A stretch of 64,000 nucleotides of DNA from Ochotona curzoniae (lineage: Eukaryota > Chordata > Mammalia > Lagomorpha > Ochotonidae). The DNA is taken from NCBI RefSeq assembly GCF_017591425.1, contig NW_024465746.1:372001-436000 (forward strand), written 5' to 3'. Position numbers and translations under genes: made by a program. Of the stretch, positions 44,761 through 56,545 are shown piece by piece (the stretch's first letter is position 1; every line of letters begins with the position of its first letter). The notes below the pieces were generated by a model, which was not told the DNA's origin, searched no databases, and saw only the letters and a program-made list of their open reading frames with translations.

Positions 44761-46886
44761 GCCTCCTCCCCCTCCTTTCTGTTAGGCTACTCAGCACTCA
44801 GATAGTTTCTCCAAAATATTTTACTTTTTTTCTTTGTTAAGCCTCCCACCTCCAACCTTTCTTCGCAAAGAGCAGTGGGGTAGGACATAAACTAAACTGG
44901 GCCCACAGAAAAATAACTAGCTTCTTGTGCTTTATCTTTATACAAGATTTTAAAATTCTGTTAAATTTTTATCTTGGATTTTTGAACTTTATGAATATAA
45001 TTCTTAAGACATTGTTTAAGGCATTGCTTTAAAAGTGTAACATCTACACCAAATATAAACTGGTATAAAAGTAACATCTAATTCATTGTTAAATTTTTTC
45101 CAGGTATATAATGCATCCATGTGCTTTTATCTGCTAGTTTTATATTTAGATGAAGGATAAATGCAAGTATACAAATGTGTTCTTGATGGAAAAGATTATA
45201 AAGGAGAGTTTTTTGAATAAAAGAGAAAAAGACATGGCTTGTGAAATATTCTGTCCTACAGGAGAATGGCTATGTTAGACTACAGCACTGAAGAGGAAAA
45301 AATATTTACAGGATAAAGTTTGTTGAAGAAGAGATGGGAAAGCCATGGGGTGTGTGAAAGGAATACATCTTGTATTATTTATATGCAATATAATTAATCA
45401 TAGTCTTTAAATATTATTTGCAGCATTTCCTTAAAAAGTTCATCACTGACTTATGGAATTAAAATCTGATCCAATTCTTCACTTATTAAATTTTAATGGG
45501 TACTGCTATCACCAACCTTGGTTTATAAAGAATCCTTAGGAAATCCTAAATTTATGTGATGTGATCTCTTTTGTTCTCTACAACATTTTTGGAGGCCTCA
45601 GTCAGAGGGTAGTAGCCATCCTGGGTTCTGGAGCCTGGCTTGGTCACCTGGGGTGGCCACCGTGATGATTAACACGGCCCCAGCTGCCAGTCCTGGCTTC
45701 CTGGCTCGCAGGATTTGCACTGACCTCTGCCTATTCACAGGTATCTTGTCATCTAAATTTACATCTGGGACTCAAGAGGGCTGAGTGCAACACAACTTCT
45801 TGAGTCAGGGTCCATATTAAATATCTTTATGACCCATTAGCCTTTTAAAATTTAAGTGAATGTGGTGGCCACCTATGTCTGTCTTGCTGTGTGTCTTTTT
45901 GTTAAGAAAGGGAGTGAGTGTGTGTGTATGTGTGTGTATGTTTGTTGTTTTATTGTTTGGTCTCAGTGTTCCTTGAGATCAGATGAGAAATGGGCACATA
46001 ATAGATTTTAGTTTTATGCCGCTTTCTCCCAGCTAAAGTTATTGCAAAAAATTGCCTTAATTGTTATCATACATCACTGTCTGTGTTTACTAGTTAGGAA
46101 ATCCTATATTTTTAACCACTTTTGACGTTTTTGTAATAACCAGGTTACTCATGTTATATCCTCATCGCCTTTTTCTATGTACTATTTAAGGTTGTACCTT
46201 TACTTTAAATTCATAACAAATATTAGACCTTTGAGTAAACATTTTCTAAACCTGTTACTTCTTAAGAGTTTCACCTGCTTTTTCTGAAATTGATCGATAT
46301 GATAATTTTTACCTTTTTCTTCATTTTTCTTCTACTTCCTTTCTAAAACTCCAAAAAGCCTCTCAGAACACAGAGTTAGATCTCCATAATGGTTAACTTA
46401 TAAATCTGACATTCTAAAGACCGCCTTTACAGCTCACTTTCCCAGAGGCCCAGAGGAAGAGTAATGAGCTATGTTACCAGGAAGAACCCTGATGCCATCT
46501 CTCCTTCTTGCCTGCCTCTGGCCAGAACAACAGAAAGAGTTTCACTAGCCTCAGTGCTACCTTTGCTGAGGTCTACAGACACTTCCACCTGGAAATGTTT
46601 GAAAGGCTTAGTCTGTGCAGAACATCAACTCCTGCCATGAACACACGTCACAAACATGCCTGCTGATCTACTCTCTACCACTAAAGACATCCCTGTGCAG
46701 GATTCAAGCTACTTTCCAAAAAGGACTGCTGATAAGTAACTTACAGATGGACCCTTAGGTTCCATCTCCGTTACCTGAGATGGCTCTGTATACACTGTTA
46801 TTTGTACTAAGTATATTGTTACTTATTGTCTTAATTCTTCCCTGATGCCTGATATTTTTGTTATCTTGAGAAAACCCTCATATTTA
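44761..46886 (+). other. ERV internal region, probable decayed env surface part
   Basis: The 2.1 kb between the integrase end and the transmembrane part of env sits where env surface sequence would lie. No frame is open for more than about 80 codons, and I could not recognise surface-protein motifs. Parts may be unrelated insertions (GC-richer 45,590-45,760; a (TG)n run at 45,918-45,945). Confidence 0.4.
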
Positions 46887-47632
46887 ATGTTAACTGTAAA
46901 TTTGACTGAACCATGGTAGGATGCTGCTGCTCTTTATGCATTGGACTCAATTTCTACAGCTTTATCCCATCCTAAGCACTTGGTGATTTCCTTATCTTTA
47001 GGTCTCACTAATATTATTACTCTTATAGGGTCTCTTACAGCTTCAACTACTGCCCTAGTACAACAGGTTCATACAGCTGATCATGTTAATTCCCTTTCTC
47101 GTAATATTAGTCTTGCCTTGTTTACTCAAGAAAGTATTGACAAAAATTTAGAAGCTAAGATTAATGCATTAGAAGAGGCAGTAATTTATATTGGCAATGA
47201 AATTCAACACTTAAAAACTAGATTTAGTACTGCCTGCCATAGCAATTATATATGGATTTGTGTTACTCCTCTTTATTATAATGATTCACATATGTCTTGT
47301 GATGACATTAAAACTCATCTTCAAGGTATATGGAACAGTACCTTCACTACTCTTAGTATTTAACAATTATACTCGCAAATTTCTGCCATCTCACACTCTC
47401 ATCTTCAAGCCCTTTCTGCAGGGAATGTTACTAAACAATTTTTATAGTCTACTACATCCTTTGTTTCTGGAAAAACATTTACTTCATTTTTTATTAATTT
47501 AGGAACCACACTAATTGTCCTTCTTCTTGTACTATTTCTCATCCCAGTCTTCATCCGACAGCTAAGCACAATACTTCAAACCACATGCAGAGAACTTCGC
47601 ACCCTTCAACTCAATTATAAAAGAGGGGCAGA
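46887..47632 (+). pseudogene. env remnant: transmembrane (TM) subunit with three in-frame stops
   Basis: A single frame can be followed from 46,887 to the polypurine tract. It holds a hydrophobic fusion-peptide-like stretch rich in Leu, Ile, Thr and Ala (about 46,977-47,060) and a heptad-repeat helix region. A cysteine pair C-X7-C (codons at about 47,235 and 47,259) and NXS/T sites follow. A membrane span rich in Leu, Val and Ile is at about 47,508-47,560, with a short basic tail. The lack of a CX6CC motif is as in class II Env. The frame is broken by TAG at 46,917, TAA at 47,361 and TAG at 47,445. The longest open part is 46,941-47,363 (140 codons), which begins with TTG, not ATG. No functional envelope can be made. 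Confidence 0.75.
47619..47632 (+). promoter_or_regulatory. Retroviral polypurine tract
   Basis: aaaagaggggcaga lies immediately upstream of the LTR start tgtgggga. It is where plus-strand DNA synthesis is primed in a retrovirus. Its position directly after the env frame fixes the left edge of the 3' LTR. Confidence 0.85.
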
Positions 47633-48962
47633 TGTGGGGAGCCGTGCAGTTGGGTCGGATGGCATGGGTGTGTGATGAGCACCGCTCCTCAGTTAGCAAG
47701 GCTGCGAGGAGTTTCTGGCTGCGTGGCAAGGCCCGGCAGAATGTCTCTGGTCACCTCATTGCTGCCTCACCCATTGTATGGAACTCAATCACCTCTCTGA
47801 TGTTTCATAGAATTCTTCTGAGGGTGTTGTTGTTGCTTTTCTGCTAATGTGAAGTGATTCCTGTAACTGGTATGACACCTCAAATTGTTCTATCATGTTA
47901 TGATAAAAACACCTATAGTAATGTAAGGCCATGACACACAGTTGAAAGTATACAATAATACAATTGAGCCCACTATGTTTCCAAACATCCTGTTATGTGC
48001 CCACTTTTGTTCTAAAGTTTGCCCTAGTATAAGTAATGTTTTCCTTAAGAAATGGCTTGATAATATCTTGCAACAGATGGCAATCATGGAGGTACAAAGA
48101 GTTTGTTTACCATGCACCTCGAACTGTTACAACACATGATATGACGCATTTTAGTTTCTTACCACAGAAAACAAAAGTATATGGGGCATTTTTTATAAGG
48201 AAATAAATGTGAACTCCCTCAAATTGGCTTAAAATCTCAATCTTATATTGGCACTTATATTTAGGGAAAGAAAACAGTTTATAAAAATCTTTATCTTATA
48301 TTGGCACTTATATTTAGGGAAAGAAAATAGTTTAAAGGAAGTTTCTTGTAAGAGGCCCTCTGTTTGTAGATTAGCTGAATTGCCTTGATCCCTTTCACTG
48401 CCCTTTAACAAAAGAATAAAAAACAATTGAATCAGCACTAGGTGACGGTGACCGTAATTAATGCATGATTTGATTATAAAATTTAACAAAGAATCTATGT
48501 TATATGCTTTTATAAAATCCTTTTACTTATGATCTTTTAATTCTGTATTCTTAATATTTTAATCAATATTAGTTTTGTGTTTAGTAAAAGTTGATTTTGA
48601 GTATAAGTAAACTACTTGTCACTATGTAACTGCATGCGCTGCCAACCGTGGAGTTCCTGGCTTCAGCCAGGTGATTGCAGGTTTCAATGAGTAATGGTTT
48701 GTTAAGAATGTTTTCTTTGAAATAGAAAAATATTTTTAGGATTGCTTCTTGCATTTTCATAACCATGATGTAATGAAAAATGAAACAATTGGATGTTGTG
48801 AAAAAACTTGTGATGATTTATGTATAAATAAAGAAGGCAACTTTTCTGAGTTGTCCATTATGAGCATCAAGTCATAGTGGTCCGTGTCTTATCTCTTCCT
48901 ATCATCTCGCCGATCCACGCATCCTTTGCAAGCTCTCAGTCAGCTGGAGCTGGTCTCCGGCA
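47633..48962 (+). repeat. 3' LTR of the class II ERV (about 1.33 kb)
   Basis: Starts tgtggggagc right after the polypurine tract and probably ends ...ctccggca at 48,962. A tgtataaataaag motif (about 48,820-48,832) combines a TATA-like box and an AATAAA poly(A) signal. Downstream comes a short R/U5-like part with g/t-rich text. U3 is therefore about 1.2 kb, long for class II elements and in the range of MMTV-like LTRs. It holds a 53-bp tandem duplication. No 5' LTR is present in the window, so LTR age by pair divergence cannot be estimated. The right end is an inference from the ca dinucleotide. Confidence 0.7.
48240..48336 (+). repeat. 53-bp tandem duplication in the LTR U3
   Basis: The text tcttatattggcacttatat with ttagggaaagaaaacagttt starts at 48,241 and again at 48,294, with one c/t difference near the end. 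Direct repeats in U3 often are duplicated enhancer segments in retroviruses; a function here is inference. Confidence 0.9.
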
Positions 48963-49934
48963 AGGAACCATATTCCTATATTCCAGAACTTTAACGAATC
49001 TATAAGCTATAAGAAATGGCAAATTACACAGTGTGACATAACTGGCATAAAAGCTGATTCATCACCACAGATAGATTTCTTTCTGTATTTTCAAAGATTT
49101 TAAAATTGAATGATTTTAATTGTCAAAACCTGAGATAAAGATGTCTGCTTTAGTGAAACGATCGTTTAACACAGATGGTTTTTCTTTCAAAAAAAATTCA
49201 TCATCTTTGTAAAACATGCCAAATTAGTATTTCAGAGGTCAACTGATAAGCGGAAATAAGCAGGAACGTCTAAACTACGGGTTACCTAAGGAGACAAGAT
49301 TAGATTTCTCTTGGTGAGTCTAATTTCTCATGGAACAAGAAGTAAAAGTTGATCCTGGCTGATTGTGCTGGGAGCCTGCGCTCTGCACAGCCAGCCTTCC
49401 CAGGAGGAATGTTATTCAGCTGAACAGACCAATGCACGGTAGCTATTTAACAAAGCTAAATTCTTAATCTGAAGATCGTCCTTGACTTTGAATTCTAAGT
49501 TGTCTGGCAGGGAATGTTTACGTTGTTCTCACTGGAATCCGGAAGACAGAAGAACACAGAAATACAACAAGCTCCGTAATCTGACACATAGTGGAAGAGT
49601 AGAGGAAAAGGAAAATTACAAACTAATGAAGTCCAAATGTCAGAGTCTGAGCCCAGCGTGACTCTTCAGGGCAACTTAGCTCTCTTTCTTTTAGCTGTAG
49701 GAAAGGCTGGTAACAAGCAGAGGCTGTAAGAAGCATGCTCGGTTTTTATTATAATATAGGAAACTCGGTAATTCATTTTTGGGGGAACCTGTAAGTTTGG
49801 TTGCTCATTTTAAACAACAATTAGAGAATGAAATTACACATCCATGAGCATGGCTGGAACAAGAGACACCTGCCTGTAATGCTGATTTCAAATGTTTGAT
49901 ACTAGCTAGTTGCAATTGAATTTCCTGTTTTGTT
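48963..49934. other. Unassigned flank of the ERV
   Basis: Unique-looking sequence with no recognised repeat or gene. It is the expected location of the right-hand host flank of the provirus. Confidence 0.4.
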
Positions 49935-49984
49935 TTTGTTTTTAATTTCAGTTAAATTATTTGGAAGACTCATAGGCGGGTGAG

Positions 49985-50016
<32 letters not shown>

Positions 50017-50290
50017 CACTCCCACCTGCTGGTTCACTACACAGATGCGTGCAACAGCTTGAGCTAAACCAGAGTCAGAGAGAGCTAGCAGTAAGTTCTC
50101 TCCCATGGGTGCCCATGTCCTAGCTCCCTGACACTCTGCTGCTCCCTGTGGTCTGAACTGGAAGGACAGAAGAAGAAGGCAAAATGTGAACTCACAGCTA
50201 GAACAGATCGGAGGACAGACCCGAGAGGCACTCACTACCAGCAAGGCTGAGAGTGGGGCACCCACGCAGCCTGAGGCTTCCACAGCTCGG
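49935..50290 (-). repeat. CSINE, old, minus strand, with (GA)n
   Basis: The reversed tail (tttaatttcagttaaattatttggaag) is followed by a (GA)n run (49,989-50,016), which is the expanded CT zone. A diverged body follows (cacctgctggttcactacac). Confidence 0.55.
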
Positions 50291-50882
50291 ACTAGACTGT
50301 GGGGAGCAGGCTAAGGCCAAGGCTGACCCCTCAAGGTAGTCGGGGCAGCTGGAGTAAAGCTGGTTGGGGAGGAATGCACACAGGTAAGGGTCTAAAATAG
50401 AACTAAGTAAGGCTGTTGTCCTTGCTCCATCATGCAGCGGTGGGACCCTGGAGTGACCAACTGGAGGACATGTTGAGCATAACTAGCATGACGTGGGACA
50501 CAAGTACCTTCACTAGTGTCTTAACCACTAGCATGAATGCCTGACCTCTATATGTCTTTTTCTTTTTTTCTAAAGACGGAAAATCTTTTTTTTAAAAAAA
50601 TATTTGTTTGAAAAGCAGAGCGAAACAGACACACAGGTTTTCCTGCTCTGTCCCTTGGCCTTACTTTGTGTTCCCTTTGTCTTATTCTTCTAATCTAACA
50701 TTCCTGACCATGACAGTGTTACTAATTAGCATATAAAAGGCATGATTAAATGACTTGAAGAACAACAGTGCTAGGGGGGAGTGGGCAACCAGATCTGATG
50801 TCTAATCTAGTAAATTAAACTTGGATCAGCATGGTTTATAAATTACTATATATTTCATCAAAAACTAGAAGAGGCCCCTCTA

Positions 50883-51182
50883 TGGTAGCCTAGTGGCTAT
50901 CCAATATATTGGCACCAGTTCTTGCCCCAAAGGCCCCACTTCCCATCCTGTTCCCTACTTGTGGCCTGGGAAAGCAGTCGAGGACAGCCTAAAGCCTTGG
51001 GACCCTGCATCCACATGGAAGACCCGGAAGAGCTCTTGGCTCCTGGCTTTGGATTGGCTCCGCTCTGGCCGTTGCAGCCACTTGGGGAGTGAATCATCGG
51101 ATGGAAGATCTTCCTCTCTGTCTCTCCTCCTCTCTGTATATCTGACTTTCCAATAATAATAAATCTTAAAAAAAAAAAAAAA
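50883..51182 (+). repeat. CSINE, young subtype, shortened head
   Basis: The body has cccacttcccatcctgttccc, ggcctgggaaagcagtcgagg, ttggggagtgaatcatcgg and ccaataataaatctt plus a 16-bp A run. agaagag flanks both sides (near 50,867 and 51,182) as a possible target duplication. The head is damaged around the B box. Confidence 0.85.
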
Positions 51183-51486
51183 GAAGAGAAAATTTCAGTG
51201 ATTCCAAACATAGAGAAATGAAATGTGGTTAAGGAAATGGAAGTGTAACTTTGATCTGATTTTTCCCTTGTAATGGTAATATATTCATCTATCAAACCCT
51301 CAGACCACTTTTATATTCCAAAGCAGAGGGCAGTCGTCATTCCATGTCCCCCAGAGCCTGGAACACTTACCATAGAGGGAAATTTGCTGATGGCATGACT
51401 ATATGATCAGTCAATAGAACTGTAGTAATAAAAGCAAAATTGGGCTGTTTCTTTTTCTCTACTACCACTCGTCTCTCTTAGAGAGT

Positions 51487-51590
51487 CTTCTTACAAGAGG
51501 TCTTCAAAAACTTCATTTCAAAAAGTCAATATTGAGAAAAAACTTCTGCACCTATTTCACCAACTTTTCTGGCACTAAAAGAAATTTGCC
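51487..51590 (+). mobile_element. MITE-like element, related to that at 15.7 kb
   Basis: gaggtcttcaaaaacttcat, gagaaaaaacttctgcacc and ccaacttttctggc follow the order of the reverse complement of 15,690-15,835. It is probably a mariner-type non-autonomous DNA transposon relic. Confidence 0.35.
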
Positions 51591-51886
51591 TTTTATTATT
51601 TGCATATACCCTCTGCTAGAAGTGCGTTGCTGAGAGACAGCAAGCGCCCACTGCACAGCTTTGCCAGAGGCCCCACGGTCAAGGCACCGAGGTGCTCTGC
51701 TCCTGGGGCTGCCCATAAATTTCTTCGAGTTGGTTCTCCCGGACTGCCACATGGGATTGTTGGCAATTCTAAAAGAATGAGACAAAAACCTTTAAACATC
51801 TGGGGAAAAGTCGAAGTGTCATTCAGAGCTGTTTTAGTTAAATAAGGATTTCTGGAATAATTTCAGCAGATGAAACCAAATTATCA

Positions 51887-52244
51887 TGAGACCATCCAGG
51901 CGGGCCGAGGTCTTGGCCACACCTTCAGGGGGGACGATACCAGCATTGCCCACCCATTTCCTAATTAGGAGACCACCAATGGGAACATCTTACCTGTAGG
52001 TTCCCCGCCCAACAAGGAGGGCTCAGGGAATGCTTAAAATCCCAACACCCTTCCTCAAACCTTTGTGTCTCTCCCTCCTCTTTGGAGAGCCACCCCATCT
52101 CCCGGGACAGGCTTTCCCCTTCCCTCTCCGTTCCCTGCTCACCTGGTCCCTTCACAAATAAACTATTTCCTTCTGCAACCAGTTCTTGGCTTTTTATTTC
52201 TATAATAAGCTGAGAAAAGAACCCACTGGGCTTTTCTCGTAACA
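51887..52244 (+). repeat. Solo LTR of an endogenous retrovirus
   Basis: Starts tgagaccatccaggcggg and ends cttttctcgtaaca, so it has TG...CA termini. It carries a poly(A) signal at 52,157-52,162 (caaataaact), a CT-rich U3/R part and a U5 with ctgcaaccagttcttggc. At about 358 bp it is unlike the class II LTR at 47.6 kb and resembles gamma-type LTRs. No retroviral coding sequence adjoins it. Its left edge could alternatively be at 51,871. Confidence 0.6.
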
Positions 52245-52660
52245 ATCCTGTTTACTGAGGTCCTTCTGTGAGAAAGGAAGTGGGGTTGAGAGTAAGAACT
52301 TGCATCTGATGATCAGGCTGCACGCTGACCTCGGCCCCAGCGGTCAGAGTGGCCTGTGAATGTCCTGAGCCACCGGGCAAGCTGTGCTTCTCCCTAATCC
52401 GTCTTTCTGAACTTGCTGAACTTGAGTTAACTTGGAGTTTCCAATGCGTAGGCAAAAAAGCTGCATCTGCGATTGGCTTCTCCCCAAACATGATCTTAGC
52501 TGGATGGAAACCTAAAAGGCAGGACATCCAATTTCATGCAGGAGTCATAATTTAAAGCGTTGCCTTTGAGCGCTCCTTGGCAGATGGAAGACAGTCGGGG
52601 ACCAACTCCTCCGCGGACACTGGGGCCTCAGCAGTGTCACCCACGTGGCTGAATCCAAGG

Positions 52661-52700
52661 GCGGGCCTGGGTGCGGGCCTGGGTGCGGGCCTGGGTGCGG
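52661..52700 (+). repeat. 12-bp GC-rich minisatellite, 3.3 copies
   Basis: The unit gcgggcctgggt occurs three times in perfect tandem, followed by gcgg. It lies in a locally CpG-containing stretch, without other promoter signs. Confidence 0.9.
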
Positions 52701-52800
52701 AACGCAAGACCGGACCAAGGCAGCCTCTGGTGGACTTAGCTCCTGTTTTCTTTAAAGTCCAGCGGTACATTTGCAGAAGCAGCGTTTCCACTCACATAGG

Positions 52801-54079
52801 TTATTTTAAAAATGTATTTTGTTTATTTCTTTTCTTTTCTTCTTATTTATTTATTTTTACTAAATGCTCAATGGCATTGCAATGCTCTCTGGGGAGCCTT
52901 TTTCTTTTTTCAAAGCACATTGTTATTTCAGACAAATTGCCAACTTTTTTTTTTTTTTTTTTTTGCTTTGAATTTATTTAAAATTCAAAGGGCTAAACAA
53001 TTTCCAAAGAATAGAAAACGTGAGGAGGGTATTCTGTGTCTGTGTTTTAATAATGGTTACCAAGTGATTGGAAAAAACACGTATTGTTATTCAACTGAAG
53101 TATAAACAGATAGACTTCTGGGGCATAAATTCATCTGCTTTTACAGGAAAAGAGAGATAAATAGAAAAAAAAACCAGGATTATTGGACTAACTTTAAATC
53201 CTTTATGATACTGTTTGAGCTAGTGTGACATTCAAAGTTTCTTACGTCTCCCGCTGAGGCATTCATTGCAATTCAAGCACGTTTGTGGGGTTCTTTTGGA
53301 AGCAACACTTTGCTGCTAGCTCAACGAAACAGACATTTTTCAACTTTAACTTTCCCTCTAGGAGGAGCGGAACTGCCAGAGCGCGCTCTCCGAGCCCCCT
53401 CTCCCGGCGTCCATCTTTGTTCCTAACACTCTTCTGGGCTTCTCGATTCTTCTTCCTCGTATTACCCCTTCGACAGTCCTTCTGAGATCCTTGGCTGATG
53501 TTCTTTCTCCTGTCCCCCGTTCAACACAGCTGTGTCCTTCAGTTGTCGCAGGTGCCCCGCCACCCCAGGAAGGTGACTCTTCCGCCTTGCTGCCCACTGA
53601 CTGCTCTCTCTGAGGTGTGGCTGCTGTAGTTCAAGTGTGCCCTCAGCTGCCAGCCTCATACCCCCTCGGACACCTGGACAGGCCCCCGGCTCAGCCGTCA
53701 AACTAAGTGAGCGGCTCCCCCCAACCCCGTGTCAGTCAACAGAGGCTGGCTGGCTCTGTCCCTTTTCTCACAGCATCAGCCCTCTCCCGATTGCTTAAAT
53801 TGATAATCTACTCCTTTCAGTTATCCAATCACCAAATGCCCCCGCCATGATCTGGAATCCAAGGATCAATAAGGAGATAATTCTTGTTTTAAATAATCCC
53901 CTGGAACAGCTGTGCAGCAGCCCTCGCTGCTTCTCTGCTCTGTGACCCCCGAAGCCTTCCCAGCCCCCTTCACGTTCCGCATTCTTGCCACCCCCGTGCC
54001 CATCTGTAGAGGGGACAGAGCTGTTTCGCAGATGTACATCCAAACAGATCACTCTGGTCAACTCCCAAAGCCATGAAGG
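52801..54079. other. Unassigned; T-rich then GC-rich
   Basis: T-rich tracts (52,810-52,970, including an 18-T run) are followed by unique DNA and a C/T-rich, partly CpG-containing part (53,340-53,760) that may be decayed LTR U5. No gene is supported. Confidence 0.35.
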
Positions 54080-54460
54080 ATAATCCTCAACTCAGTCTCC
54101 TAGTCAGCACCTGCTCTTCTACCATCAAACCCACTCTCTCGCCTTGTGTCCTGCCCCGTGCATAGGAGCTTCTCTGCACCACGGGTCTCACCTCTCCTGA
54201 GCGTGAGTTTGGCTAGATTTCGAAAGTTTAGGTCTGAAGAAGAGGAAGGGACCCGTGAAAGCAGAAAAGACTTTATTTTAGCATGGACAGAAAGGGGTGG
54301 GAAGGAAAGAGGGTATAGGCTGTGCCTGCCCAGCCAGAAGGTGACAGAGCTCAAACCAGGCTGTGTTCCGTTGGAGAAGTAGGTGGAGGCTGTTGTTAAG
54401 CTGCTTGTCTGGGGAGAAGCGGAGCGCCCCAGGGAGCCCTGTGCACGATATGGAGAAACG
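54080..54460 (-). repeat. Possible LTR, minus strand
   Basis: The reverse complement has gctaaaataaagtcttttctgc, a good poly(A)-signal/R context, then gagaggtgagacccgtgg. This layout is seen in gamma-type LTRs. Both ends are uncertain, and the minus-strand ORF over it is a by-product. Confidence 0.35.
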
Positions 54461-54554
54461 GTCCTTGAGGAAGCTGCCACTACGCTGTCTTCACAGTCTG
54501 AAATGTCCCAGGTGCAAGGCTTTCATGAACAATACCATTGCATTTGCTTTTATT

Positions 54555-54880
54555 TGATTAATTTATGGATTTATGTATGCGTGTGTATTTGTATTCGCAA
54601 GTCAAAGTTACACAAAGAGAGAAGTTGGCAGAAGGGGAAGGAGATCTTCCGTTTGTTGATTCAGTCCCCGGATGGTTGCAATGGCCAGTGCTCGGTCAAG
54701 CCAAAGTCATGAGCCGGAAGCTTCTTCCAGGTCTCTCCTGTGAGCAGCAAGAACCCATGTATGCAGACTATCTTCTGCTGCTGTCCCCGGCCATTATCAG
54801 GGAGCAGCCGGAACCCAAATGGAATGCCAGTGTTGCAGGCGGTGGCTTTACTCACTGTGCCACAATACCTATCCCTCTCA
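54555..54880 (-). repeat. CSINE, diverged, minus strand
   Basis: Reversed tail (tttatttgattaatttatgg), gagagaagttggcagaagggg, gagatcttccgtttgttgattcagtcccc and reversed head (gaatgccagtgttgcaggc, gtgccacaatacc). Confidence 0.7.
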
Positions 54881-55514
54881 TTAGTGCTTTGCTCAGTTTC
54901 ATCAGGCATTAGGTTCAGCCACGTGCACTGGCATGGTCTTTGCATCTCATGACACTGATTGGATTAGAATCACTTCTTCATCAACCTTTTCGATTCAATG
55001 TGTTCGGCTCATGATCTATTGTGAACCTAATTGCAGAATAGTTTTTGTTCGTTTGTTTGTTTAGGGACCATAATCTTCCCTTAAACAATTGCCTGTCACC
55101 ATCCTGTCTTCCAGTCTTAAGGCCCCCAAGGGTGAGCCAGGGGATGGCGGTGCAGGTCACAGAACTTCTGTGTTGCACAGGATGGGTGAGTGGCCGTGGA
55201 TCTTCTGAGTGTGGCGGGAGCACAGCAGCTGTGGGTTGCAGGGCCTGTGGGAGGGGTTGAGTGGGCCAGGCTGTGAAGTCGGACAGCCGCGGGGTCGGAC
55301 CCGAGCTTCACCGCTCATGGCGCCACGCAACTCCTCGGCTTTGAGTCCCTTCCCATAAAATCTGATCCCACACATGTCGCTCGGTAGGACTGAGAACAAC
55401 TAACCTTCCACAGCTCGATTTTTCCTTGTTCTTTGTGTGCCTTCTGCAGGTACGTGCATACATATTCATGAGTTTTCACCTTCAAAACATCCTCTCACGT
55501 TGGCATTTTGCTAC

Positions 55515-55600
55515 AATATCCATTTGAAAAATTAGGGAAGTGAGGCCAAGTGACAGAGCTGACATCGGTTGCCAGCTTTCCTGCTTCTCTGTTACTAAGT
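55515..55600 (+). repeat. Possible MIR fragment
   Basis: ccatttgaaaaattagggaagtgaggcc followed by aagtgacagagctgac loosely follows the MIR core. The match is weak. Confidence 0.35.
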
Positions 55601-55603
55601 AAT

Positions 55604-55910
55604 CAGGACCAGTGCTGTGGCCTAGCCCGCTAAGCTGCTGCCAGCAACGCTGGCATCCCGTATGGTGGCTGCTTTAAGTCTTGGCTGTTCCACTTCTGAT
55701 CCAGCTCCCTGCCAATGTGCACCCCAAAGCAGAGAAGATGGCCCACGTTCGGGACCCCTACCACCCATATGGGAGAGCAGAAGAAGCTCCTGGCTCCTGT
55801 CTTTGACCTTGTTGAGGCCATTCGGAGAGTGAACTAATGCGTAAAAGATCTCTCACACACATTCTGTCTACCTCTCTCTCTTCTCTGCAGCTCCTTAAAA
55901 AAAATAAAAG
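55604..55910 (+). repeat. CSINE, diverged
   Basis: Head ggaccagtgctgtggcctagc, cacttctgatccagctccctgcc, gggagagcagaagaagctcctgg, ttcggagagtgaactaatgcg and an A-rich tail. It is of the older gctgtggc subtype. Confidence 0.75.
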
Positions 55911-56369
55911 CGATGTGCAGCCTTTACCGAGTATAGATGTTCCATAACTTTTTATGCTAAACTTTCCATGCAAATAACTGCAGCAGTCTCCTAGATGGGG
56001 AGCTGCCATACCTGGACAGAGCTTGGTAAACATTTTATTCCTTTTCATAAAGATAACATTATTCAGGGCAGATGTGCAGAGACATCACAACACCCCACCA
56101 GCCAGTTTTCATTGTGTTCTATTTTCCAAATCAGGCTCAGCTGAACATCCCTGAGATTAATTGTGAGGAGGAGTGCTGGTCAGGCGTGGGCAATGAGCCT
56201 GCAAGTCCGGGACTCCTGCCTGGGGATCCCTAAATAGATCCTAGAAAGTGTTTGCTGAAACAGTGAGCAAATAACGCATGGAACAGACACAGATGAAGGC
56301 AAGGGAAGCAGGAGAAGCGTGCAAGATGAGGTGCCTAGTGTAGCCAGGCAAAGGGATTCCCTGGGAACA

Positions 56370-56545
56370 ACAGCGGCAGCAATAATAGTACCTTGTGTGT
56401 GCGTAGTTACTCATATTTTTTTTTTTCCGGAGTGTTTTACACAACTCTTAGTTTGCTTCTTAAAATAACAAACTCTCAGTCTAGGAATACCTCTCCATTT
56501 TTAGAGCATAGATATTGTTCCATTGTAAAGGTCAAGAAAAATCAA
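56370..56545 (+). repeat. Possible MIR
   Basis: agcaataatagtaccttgtgtg ... gagtgttttacacaactc ... tccatttttagagc ... gtaaaggtcaagaaa follows the usual order of a MIR (aataataataatag ... gcgctttacatac ... cccattttacag) with strong decay. Confidence 0.4.

Noticed and set aside
47633..48962. Superantigen-like ORF in the long LTR, as in MMTV
   Set aside because: The LTR length is suggestive, but the longest forward frames are about 65-71 codons, so no such gene is present.
50893..51156. Recurrent Trp/Pro-rich ORF, also seen at 38,172, 43,189, 40,518 and other places
   Set aside because: These are all the same translated CSINE body and do not represent a gene family.
53340..53760. CpG-island promoter
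   Set aside because: CpG density is only locally raised and mixed with C/T-rich text; the neighbouring (gcgggcctgggt)n is a minisatellite, and no exon follows.
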